Below, piece by piece: positions 20,199-32,100 of a stretch of 59,605 bases of DNA. A program made the translations under genes and the position numbers. Positions within the stretch are counted from its first letter, which is position 1. Each line of letters opens with the position of its first letter. The notes beneath the pieces are model-generated. The model was not told the origin of the DNA and searched no databases. It saw nothing but the letters and a program-made list of their open reading frames with translations. Source of the DNA: Priapulus caudatus (taxonomy: Eukaryota > Priapulida > Priapulimorpha > Priapulimorphida > Priapulidae); NCBI RefSeq assembly GCF_000485595.1, contig NW_014578478.1, positions 1-59,605 of the forward strand, read 5' to 3'.

Positions 20199-23100
20199 GT
20201 AAGTATAATATCAATAATTTCTTCATTAAATAGTAAGCATGAATGGGGGAATTACTCGTCTTACTTCTTTTAGACGTGTCTCAATATGCATTCATTCTTC
20301 CAGTAGTAAAATTCAATAAGAAGAAAGTCTACTGTGGCTAGCATTCAATGAACATATTTTTGGCTATTTGGTTTAGTGTTGCCTGATTGTACACTTCTTT
20401 ATTTGTTTATAGGAGGCACATATTACACCTTCAGCATTTGGTGATATAATCTATGAAAACTACCTGTTTGATATTCCAAAGCTGATGGACATTTGTGTGC
20501 TGTATGGAAAGGGAAATGAACAGTTACTGAGAAAGATGCTTCAAAATATTTTTGGCCAGCAGCCTAAGTACATGGATGACCTGGAGGAGGCAATTCCTAC
20601 AATTATGGAGGTTTGCCTTATTGTCAATTTACTAGTAAAATATTGAACTTTATCGCATTATTTCATCAATTCAAGTATTTTACATTTGGAGTAACATTGT
20701 TCAGATTAAAATAGAAAACTAGCGACAAAAAATCTGAATAAAGGTCAACATTGTTAGAGAAGATAAGAATCTTTAAATAAAAATAAAATTTATATATTTT
20801 GTTCATGGTGACAGGTACTTGATAATATTCAGAAAAGATTGATAGAAGAGAAAGCATTGACGCCACAGCGACTGGACACTGAGTTCATGACACCACTGTC
20901 CCCACATGATATAGCTGACCTTGTTGTCTATGTCACAGACATAAGTGTCACATTGCATTGGTTTCTGGAGATGTATCCTCCAGCGTCAACCTCATTTCTG
21001 CATGGACTTGTACCTATAAAAGTAGCAGTTTTCTGTGATAATGTGATCCCAGGTCTCAAGAAAGATATAAAACGTTGTTCAGGAATGGCATCATTGTAAG
21101 TACGTGATTACAAACTTATGTACACTTTGTAAAGGTGATCTTTTGTTAGTTGAACTGATGTATATTGTCTACTGCTTGTCAAGGCTAGATTTTGCCTCAT
21201 AATTATTTAGGCAGATAATTGAATAAATAGGATAGTGTAATAAATAGTAGTACAATTATACAAAACTGCAAATAAAATATTTTCAGTCAGTTCCTTATTA
21301 TTCCTTATCAATAATTCATTTACTATTATTACTATTATTTCACAACTATTTCATTTCGTATTCTTAATTATAAAGATTTAGGTTAATTGTTTTTTTATCT
21401 GTCTTTTGTTTTTGCTACCACAGCTCCGCAGACGAGCTTAAGAGACTACTATCATTCGCACGACTGAGTTTTGTGAAATTTTTCCGCAAGCTTGTTTTCT
21501 TCAGCTGTTTAAAGCCATGTCTAGAAAACAGGTATAGTAGATAGTATACATATGGTTTACTACTGTATGCAAAACTTTATAGAGTAGTGACTACCACTAT
21601 CTTAGACAAATGAATAGGAAGTCTTGATTGTTTAATAACTTGATTGAACAGTTTGACCTTGACACAGGGTATCACGTTTGGTCTCATCCTATTATGGTTA
21701 TTGCTATGTATAGCTGCCTGAGTTTGGTTTAGTTAGGAAATGATTAGCGAGCGACAAGTTAAGCCTATACGCGTCAATCACGCCCCAGTAATATGGATAA
21801 ATTTGCCCTAAAATGAATATCGTTCGGTTAAATAGCATTTAGGTATAAATATAATTTCACTTTTGTGATTAGCCCTCGGTCTGTAACGTGCAAAATAATT
21901 AAATGGTCAAATACGCAACTTTTTCGGGGTGGCAGCACGGTCGCGGGTGTCATGGCGCCGTTCAAATTTCGTAGCGTTGATGTGTAATTCATTATAACAA
22001 TTAAATTAGGTATCTGGTAACAAATACGTTTGGGTATTATATAGACGGTTTGTTATACAGTAAGTACAGTTGTATGCAGTAAAATCCTAGAGGCTACTGT
22101 CCCTTTAAATGATTTTATCCACATGCGGAAATCTGCGTACTCCTTTAAATACAAAAATGTTTTAACCACACCAAATACCAGAACTGTGACATATGGCGAA
22201 AATAGTTTTAGAACATTAGCTGCAAAGGTGTGGAATAGTCTGCCAGAAAATGCCAGACAGACTGTATGTTTTAACGAGTTTAAAATGTTTATCAAAACAT
22301 GGAATGGTTTTGCATGCAAATGTGCAATGTGCAAATGATCTTTAATTTGCAGTATGTTTTTAGTAAATTTTGTAACATCTGTAACTGTTTGCTATAAATT
22401 TTAAATATCCATGTATTATACTTATAATTTATTCATGTACTCGAATGCCTGTATAGTATGCATGTTTTTAAAATTGTTATGTATTGTTTTAATTATTGGT
22501 CTACTTATGTTAGTTGGTCGGTCTTAAAAGCTCACCAGAGCTTATGTTTCTCATGTTGTAAACATACCGACTTTAAATAAAGATTACTTGAACTTGACTT
22601 GAACTTGGTTAACATTATGACTTTGGTTATCTGTTTAATTACACATTCTCATTGAACTGCACAAGTTTTCTGTTTGTGAATCCTAGAATATGTTTAATAG
22701 TTGTGCAATCATTTGCAGCATCCAGACTGGATAGACAAAGGTTCTGGCTTCATCACGTACATTAGTCCACCTAAGGAGCATGCAGGGGCACCTGTTGATG
22801 AGTGGGTGGCAAGAATGAATATTCTCGCTAACGACCTCCGCTGGTTGCTACGGCTTCCACACCAGATGTTTTGGTGCCAAGTGATATTTGATGAGTCGGT
22901 GCACAAGTGCTTGGGCTCCTATCTACAAAATGCACCAAGGTATAATTTCTAAAACTGTACGCACAGTGTTAATTGTATTTATATATTTGACTATTTGTAT
23001 ATAATTTGTTTTTATTTTATGTTATGAGTAAAGGATCTATAAGAAGCTTAATGATGATAGCATCTAGTATGGCTGATAGGGTCTATGCCCCCCAGGGTAC

Positions 23101-26100
23101 TGCCGGAACGTACCCTGGGTACGGTCCGGTATACCGGAACGTACCCTGATAACTGTTGATAACGTGTAGGTTCAACAAATACAAGGACAAACACAGATCC
23201 CGAGTCAAGTCTTTACGCCATGTTTACTCCGAATCCCTTTAGTACATCGCTATGCATTATGGGACTGACGGGTACATGTATATACCGGAATCACTCTGGA
23301 CAATGAAACGAAACTACAAGCATACGTTTACACAGTATATCAACAGCGGAGAGAGAACAAGGCCGGTTACGATGACAGAGTGCTGTGCGAAATAAAACAA
23401 CGTTTTCCCTGTGACAATCCGACTGTTCGCTTTATAACTGACTTGAATTTGTTTAACGCAACATTACTGTCCCACGCGCTCAGTTTATTTGCCAAATTAA
23501 ATTACGTAATGCCGGTGTCACGGTCTGAGATTACCCCAGTCTTGAAATACTCGTCCAACTATATGCAAGCACCTAGAAAAACGATCAGACGAAATAGGAG
23601 AACAAAGTGCCAAGTGAACACAACTATGTTGTTTAATACCCGTGGAGTTACCATGTTATCAGGAGTAAGATAATATAGATCTATATATCTATATTATCTT
23701 ACTCCTGATAACATGGTAACTCCACGGGTATTAAACANNNNNNNNNNTATATATGTGGATTCTGTAGTGATGTAAAGCGATGTAAAGGTGTCACAAATCT
23801 TCGTGAATCACACTGTCATTATCGTCGCCGTTGTCGTTGTCATAGTCGCACACGCACCGATGCACGCACACACACGCACGCGCTGTCACTGTCAAGCTAT
23901 CGTAATTGTTATCGTCATCGTTGTCGTCGGTGTTTCGTGCACGTTCGTGGTTACATAAAACATTGAAGAGACAGATTCTGTTGGTGACGCATCTTTGCAT
24001 CTTCGTTTCGTCGTCTAAATCCTACATTATTCACGAAGATTAACCAAGACTGCCTAAAGAGCATTATGGAGACAAGATCAGGAAAGCTGTACACACTCCC
24101 ACCGTCATCGGCCAGTCTTCCAGAGCTGTCAAAACTGCCATATAATCCGACAATGAAATTAGCCTCAGCAGGCTATGCTGGTTTGGCTCAAAATGCGAGT
24201 AAGGGCAATCAGGAGGAGGAAGAATCGGTTATATTTTCAAGATCATCCAGCTCCATCAAATCTGATTCTTCACATTCTTCACGAAAGAGTGAGTGGGTAG
24301 ATTTGGAAAAGAAGGTGGCCATGCAGAAAGTTGAACTTTGGTTCGACAAGCTTGAGGCAGAGTTAAAATTAGAACAGCTCAGGCGTAAGAGAGAGCTAGC
24401 CGAAACACAGGCTCTGCTCAAAGTAATTCAGGAGGTTGAGAAACACGAATCACAGGAGGACATTGGCGCTGAGATGGATGCCCCTTTGTCGTTCGCTGCA
24501 CCTGAGTTTGTACCATTTACAATCGAAGCTCCTCTGGTCGATGCACCAGTTCCTCACTTTGACATTCAACATCCTATTCAACCAGGCCCAGGTAATGCAT
24601 CCTGCTCGGCTCATGTGCACCAGTCTAGTGCGGTCAAGGACAAGAGTCTAATCAAAGAATTGGTTGACTCCTTCCGATTACCACTATTACACGTTGAAAG
24701 GTTTGATGGTGACCCTTTGAAATGACCTGCATGGGAATCAGCTTTTGCCAGTCTGATAGAGAACAAGGCTGTTTCTGGGAATGAAAAGCTGAATTTACTT
24801 AGCCAACACCTGAGTGGTGAGCCTCGTGCAATGATTAGTAATTACATTTTGCTTCAAGATGACAATGCCTATTACCTTGCCCGTAAGGAGCTCAAGGATC
24901 GTTATGGTAACAACTCCGTCGTAGCTAGAGCATTCTTGACGAAGCTGCAAAATTGGCCAAGGGTCAATCCTAGAGATGCGCATGGTCTCAGAGCATTTTC
25001 AGACTTTCTGAATGAGGTGAGCGCGGGGAAGAAGATGATACCAGATCTCGCGGTGTTAGATTACCCTCAGGAGAATTACAAGCTGGTGGCTAAATTAGCG
25101 AGTTATGTGGAGAACAAGTGGAGAGGTGTCGTACAAAGCTATCTAGATATGGAAGCCTTTCCTAGCTTTGAGGTGTTCACTGTGTTTATGAGCGAAAGGG
25201 CCGGAGAAGCAAACATCCCGATGTTTAACGTGGTGCAATCACCTAACTCAACCCATGGTCAGCAAGGAACAGCCCTGGGTTGGAAAGCATCAAAGAGGTC
25301 GTATGCAACCCTTGCAGGCTGAAAGGGGGCATGTGAATTGTGCAAGGGGAGCCATGAGTCGGTGAATTGTCGGAAGTTTGCAATGATCTCAAAATTATGA
25401 TGAGAAGATCAACCTATTGAAACAGTGGAAGTTGCTTGATACCTGGTCATAGATCCAGGTATTGCGGTCATCGCATGCAATGTGACAAGTGCAAGGGCAG
25501 GCACCCTACTGTTCTTCATTTGGAGAACAGGAATCCTAGGCAAGAGGCAAAGGAAAAGAAGTCTGTTCCGGAGGTTACCTCGTCCTGCAACACTGATCAA
25601 GATGGCTTGTGCACTATGGCTATCATCTCGGTAGTGGTAAAGTCTCTGAGGAGTAATAGAACCACCCAGACGTATGCATTCCTAGATCCAGGTTCAAGTA
25701 TATCCTTCTGCACTGAGAGATTGAGAAGTCAACTGGGTCTTTGCGATCGCAAGGCTTGGATAACCATTGACACTATGGGTGATACAATGCTATAGAGACA
25801 TACATAATCTCTAACATGGCAGTGAGCAGTCTGAAAGGTGATAGAGATATTCAGCTTCCGAATGTATATACGAAGAATTCCCTACCAGTGACGAGGGACC
25901 ACATCCCAACCCAGAGCGATGTAAATAGGTGGGATCACTTGAGAGGCCTCGTAGTGGTGCCAGAGATCGAAGAGGAAATTGGTCTGATGGTGGGCAATGC
26001 CGTTGCAGAGGCTTACACTCCGTTGGAGGTGGTCACAGGGCCCCTGGTTCGCCCTATGCAGCGAGAACAGTGTTAGGTTGGATACCATGGAACATCATCC

Positions 26101-29100
26101 GTCACGGAGCAGCACACAAGAGTGGCAACAATAAATAGGGTGGAACTTCGAGCCATTGAGGACCAAGAGCAGTTGACAAAGATGGTAACAGAAGCAGCAA
26201 AGATTGGTTTCCCAGAAATTGGATTTGCAGAGAAGTCGAGCATGTCTGTAGAAGATAGACGGTTTGTCAAGTTAGTTGATGAGAATATGAAGTTCGAGAA
26301 TGGCCATTATGTCATTCCAATACCCTGGCGAGATGGGAATGTGACACTCCCAGACAACAGACGAATAGCACAGAGATGGTATGCATTATTGGAGCAAAGG
26401 TTAAATGCTGACCCTGAGCTCAAGGCTAAGTACACTGAGTTTATGAATGAGATGATGTGGAAAGGATATATGGAATAAAAGTGGAAGAGGAAGCACCTAT
26501 TGGCAGGAGGGTCTGCCCCATCATCCAGTGTACAGTGTCAAGAAACCAGGCAAAGTAAGGGTTGTCTATGACTGCTGCTAAGTGGGCTGGAGTGTCCCTG
26601 AATAACATGCTGTTACAGGGGCCGGATGTGACGAATACCCTGATAGGTGTGCCGATGAAGTTCAGACAGGAGAAGATTGCAGTCACTGCAGATATCGAGG
26701 GTATGTTTCTGCAGGTGGTGGTTGCTGAACAGGACAGAGACTGCCTTCGGTTCTACTGGCAGCCCACGGAGGGACAAGCTGTCCTGATGTATAGGATGAC
26801 CAGGCATTTGTTTGGTGCCACTTTGTCTCTGGCTTGTGCCAACATGACTCTGAAGAAGACACTGGCTGATCATGGTGACAAGTATGGGGTAGAAGCCAGG
26901 AATGTGATGGACAAGAACTTCTATGTGGATGGCTGCCTCTCCTCTGTGGCTAGCCAGGAGAGAGCATTGGTCTTGGTGAATGACCTGACTAACCTTTGTC
27001 TGGATGGAGGCTTCCATCTGACCAAGTGGATGAGTAATGATAAAAAGGTGCTAGGTGCCATCCCCGAACAGGAAAGAGCACCTGAGCTAAAATCATTGGA
27101 CTTGAACATGGATGATCTGCCAGTAGCGAGAGCCCTTGGTGTGCAATGGTCACTTCAGTCAGACACACTTAGCTTTAATGTAGTGCCTGTGGAAAGAAGC
27201 TTAACCAGGAGAGGGCTGCTATCTATCGTAAGCTCTGTGTTTCACCCACTAGATTTGGTAGCCCCCTTTGTTCTTCCAGCAAAGATCCTCCTTCAAGAAG
27301 TTTGCCATCAAGGTCTGGAATGGGACGAGCCAATCGATGGTGCTTTTCTGCAGCGATGGGAAGTGTGGCTGCAGGAACTGGTGAGACTCAAAGAATGAAG
27401 TGTACCCAGATGCTACAAGTGGTAAGTTGGTACACGAGGTACTCAAGTTACCCAAAGTTGAAGAGAGTAGTGGCCATGGTACTGATGTTTGCTGAGAAAT
27501 TTAAGAGAGGCAATGACAACAGGTCAACTTGCACTCATCTAACCTTGGATTACTCGAAGGCTGCAGAAAGACTTATTTTGGCTCACGAACTGCAGATTCT
27601 TCGCAGCAGAATTAAAGGCTCTGAAAGGTGGTAATGTTGGGGAAGTCAGGAGAGCGTTGAGACGTAGCCCGCTGCGAAACCTAGATCCCATTTTGATTGA
27701 TGATCTCATATCAGTAGGCGGTAGGATGAGAAGAGCAACCCTCTCAGAAGAAATGAAACACCAGGTGATTATCCCAAAAGATTTGAGAATTTTACAACTG
27801 GTTGTTATGGAGGCTCACGCCCAGGTTGGCCATATGGGCAGAGCAGCTATGCTAGCAAGCCTATGGCAGAGGTACTGGTTGATTGGAGCAAGTTCAGTAA
27901 TCAAGAGGGTGGTTAGTCGGTGTGTTACATGTAGGAAGAATTGTGCTGGTGCATCAACACAGCAGATAGCATCGTTTCCCGCTGAGCGCGTGATGAGTGA
28001 CAAGCCACCTTTCGACAATACAGGCCTTGATATGTTTGGTCCCTTTGAGGTTAAGCAGGGAAGGAGCATGGTGAAGAGATATGGTATCCTGTTTACTTGT
28101 TTGGCCATGAGAGGGATTCATCTGGAGATCGTCCATACAGCGAATGCTGATTCCTGCTTAAATGCCATACGCAGGTTCATCTCCAGGGGTGTACTCTATT
28201 ATGGAATCAGAGTATCCGGTGACGTTCAACTGCGCTCTATTATTGATCACATGACCTTTTGAAGACATCCGAAACCTACATTGTGTTGAGGTGGTTTGAT
28301 CGTTGAGAACAATTGATTCATCATGGCGGACATGAACTGTCCACTTACCAATTACCAATCCAATTACCGATACAACAATAAATTTCAGGTGTTCATTGAT
28401 TGAATTGAATTTGAATTAAAATTTCGATATATTATAGGCATAAAACAACATACATTTGACATGTTTTGGTATGGACACACGTAAACTTACAATGTCGTCA
28501 ACAATGGAATCTCAGTTTTATTTGTATCATAGCTAGAGTGCGGCAAAACATCAGTACTAAATAAAATTTCGTATACAAATGGCAAAAATGCAACTTTGTC
28601 CGCTATTTTGGTTCGCCACATTTGGTCCATTCGTACTCTATTTTCATTTCCACCGGAGAATTCAGTCGGAGGTTGTGGAGGCGTAAATAGAGTACGCCCC
28701 AGGAGGGGTGAAATATCATTGTTGAGGACAGATAATGGCACGAATTTTGTGGGCACTGAGAAGGAGCTAAGAGATGCTGTCAAGGCCTGGAATCCCTGAG
28801 TGGCTGTGGCAGAAGGGGATAAGCTGGGAATTTAACCCCCCTACAGCCTCCCACTTTGGTGGTGTTTGAGAGAGGCTTATAAGGACTGTTCGCCGGGTTA
28901 TGAAAGGCGTGTTGAAGGAGCAACATCTTAGACTGGACAATGAGGGTCTCAGTACCTTATTCTGTGAGGTAGAGAACATTGTGAATGGCTGACCAATATC
29001 TACGGTATCTTCTGACCTGGACGATCTGCAACCGTTTTCTCCAAGGATGCTGTTGACCATGAGGGAGAGGACGTCAATGCCTCTATATGCCCGGTGTCTT

Positions 29101-32100
29101 CGATAGGAAGGATGTTTATGTCAGGAGACGTTGGCGGCAGGTCCAGTATTTGGCGGACTTATTCTGGACAAGGTGGCGCAAAGAGTACTTGTCCCTATTG
29201 CCAGCAAGGCAGAAATGGCATAACCCTCAATGGAACCTTATGTTGGGCGATATTATGCTCGTTGTCGACGACTCACTGCCCAGAAATATCTGTCTTCTTG
29301 GTAGAATCGTGGACGTTAAAGCAGACACAAAGGGTTTTGTGAGATCCTGTTTGTTTAGGACTAGGCATTCTGTGTTAGAGAGGCCAATTGCGAAACTGTG
29401 TTTGTTATTGGAGTCTGATCGAGTGAAAGAGTAGAACCAGTATAATGATGGAGTTAAACGGACTACCGATTACGGAATCGGTCAATGGTCGTTATCGAAC
29501 CTTTCACGTTGAACATTGTGTAACTTTTGGCTATGGTTTGTAGGACACGTAACTGCGGTGAAACATAGCACTGTGTTATGTAATTGTTTTACAAGTTAAG
29601 CCTATATGCGTCAATCACGCCCCAGTGGGGAATATGGCGGCACACGCAAAGTTCGTTTTGGTTAGTCGCTCGTGTAGCAAGCCTTTTCTATATATATATA
29701 TATATATATGTGGATTCTGCAGTGATGTAAAGGGATGTAAAGGTGTCACAAATCTTCGTGAATCACACTGTCGTTATCATCGCCATTGTCGTTGTCGTAG
29801 TCACACGCGCACAGACGCACTCGCTGTCGCTGTCAGGCTATCGTAATCATTATCGTCGTCGTCGGTGTTTCGTGCACGTTCGTGGTGACATAATAAAACT
29901 TTGAAGAGACAGATCCTGTTGGTGACGCATCCTTGCATCTTCGTTTCGTCATCTACATCCTACACTATGTCTGACTCTATCTGTTTATTTTATGCCCAAT
30001 TTTATAATAAAAAAGAAATTGTCATTTTTAATTTACAATTTTAATGTTACTATGATAAGGTTGTTATTACATTATCGAAAACGTCTCCTTTTTCAGACCA
30101 GAAGCAGGAGCATCATGGGCTGAAAGCTTTCTGCAAGTAATAGCATCCTGCGTAACTGAACGGAAGTGAGTTTAAGAAATCACTTGCGTGTGCATGTGTT
30201 TATTTGTAAAATGATGTAATATTTGTAAAAATTTTGTTATTTATTTGCTAAAAATGAGATATTGAGAATAATTACCACTTTTACATATTACTTAAAAATC
30301 GAGTGATTTATCAAAATCAAAATTAGGCAGTATTAATTTTATACCACCACATATACTTGTATAAAACATGAACCCATATATTAGAATTGTGTTAGTAGTT
30401 ACAGTGTAGAGGTTTTTAATATAAATACTATTCATTACAGGTTCATTAGTGATTACGATCGCATATTTTCATTCGTTGAGGACATTGAGCTGTTAAAGCA
30501 AAATGGATGCTCACTGTATCCTTTACTATAATCATCAACAGTTATTGTGCTGTTTGCTGAGATTCTTGGCAATGTGTAATTTTGCAGTTGACTGCAATTT
30601 TAGATGTGTATATTGTTTGCTTTATTTGAGTCTAATGCTCTCTTAAATTTTGTTGTGGCTTATTAAGCAATTGGCACTGTGGAAACCATTTCTTCTTGAC
30701 TGCATTATATCAGAGACATGACACGCATTGCATTCATCTCTAATGCAATTGTTGAAGTCAACAGCCTTCTCGGGAGACAGGAAAACAGAGGTGCAGCAGC
30801 ATCCTCGTTATCCACACAATCTTTGAACATGGAGGCTGAAGTACCTGCCACAGCTGCATGTGTTAATGGTGCTGATAATATGCCCACGTCCCAGGAGGGT
30901 GAGGTGTGTGAGATGAAAGTGTGCATGGTATCCAGCTATCCATCACCGAACCATTTGTGGTATCATGTCACGTGTTTGTGCATTCACCTGTTATAAACTA
31001 ATGTGATCACGCCCAAACATAGTTGCAAATTGAAAGCTGTACCATATAAGTACCTGTACATTGTCTATTTCTTCATAGTGTATACAATACTCTTTCTATT
31101 GACATGCTAATTCCTGAGTTCTACTGGTTTCTTTATGGTTCTGCAATTGATGCACACAGGACTATGACAGTTTAGATGAAGGAGCGTGTGCGGGACCAAA
31201 ATTGTCTGGAGTTGAGCTGGAGTCTCTTATCTCCAGTGTGAAGGACCTGCTCCCCGATCTTGGTGATGGATTTATAATCGTGAGTATATCGATTCGGGAT
31301 GCTTAAGTAATACACTGAAACATGACTGCCAGACGTGGAAATGAATTTTACAGTCGAGCGCTTTGTGACAACCTACTAATTGTCCATTTGGGTTTCTAGT
31401 TCAGGTATTGCTTGTTTGCCACAAACTGAGCAGCGTGTAATGGTCTCAATATTTCTGACATTTTGCGTTTTGACCAACCTTTCCATACCTTATTGTGTTG
31501 CGTATATTTCTTTCCAAGTTGTGAAGTACACAGTGTAAGGGTCAGCCTCCCCCGTCAACTGTTGGGAGTTGCACTTGGACTTCTCTTCCCCCCCCTCACT
31601 AGAAGTAGGACAGAGGGTGGGAAGGTTTGAATGAACCGAGAGAAATGGTAATCGGCCCTGTGTGCTGGGAACACCACCAACAGGCAGACATGGCAGTAAC
31701 ACAGCAGACTGGACAGTCTCCAGCCGGATATCCGCGCGAAGCGCTCAAACGCCGCGTAGCGGCGCATTTTAGCAATGTCGCTGCCTTTTCCCAACGCCAG
31801 TATACGCCGTTCCTTTCCTAGGGTTAGGTTAAAGCGGCTTTTCGCTGAATTGAGCAGTTCTGCCCATTGCACGAGGGATCGCACTACCCAGTTATGTAGA
31901 GACGGGCTAGAAATGCTGCCAAATTTTCGTAGGCTACTAGGCGCGCTTTCTTTTCTGTAATAACGGAGTTTTTTGTTGACATTGTAACAATATATAGCGC
32001 TCATGCGTTAGCGTTGAGTGGCTGAGTTTAGGGGATACGATATATAGGAATTCGTCTTCGCTATTCGTAAATCGTAATAATTACAGTTAGTTTCATTGTC

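Larger units (their letters stand above)
21789..23345 (+). repeat. Duplicated 1.56-kb block, copy 2 (clean)
   Basis: It matches 15621-17174 throughout. The left edge joins a 35-bp start of the BEL LTR at a shared AATATGG. The right edge stops exactly at the end of a gypsy 2 LTR. Unlike copy 1 it has open frames for both the LINE C-terminus (22123-22338) and the ASCC2 exon. Confidence 0.88.
21754..29964 (+). mobile_element. BEL/Pao retrotransposon, inactivated
   Basis: Gag, zinc knuckles, aspartic protease, reverse transcriptase, RNase H region, integrase and a DUF5641-like tail occur in the order typical of BEL/Pao. LTRs at both ends match (see separate entries). The exact LTR edges and target duplication are not clear. 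The frame is broken by stops, and one 511-bp TIR element interrupts integrase. It lies in the ASCC2 intron between 21531 and 30097. Confidence 0.92.

Noticed and set aside
23089-23345. Solo LTR from recombination of gypsy 2
   Set aside because: The expected ATAAC duplication is missing on the right, and the block continues into unrelated sequence, so a breakpoint explains it better.
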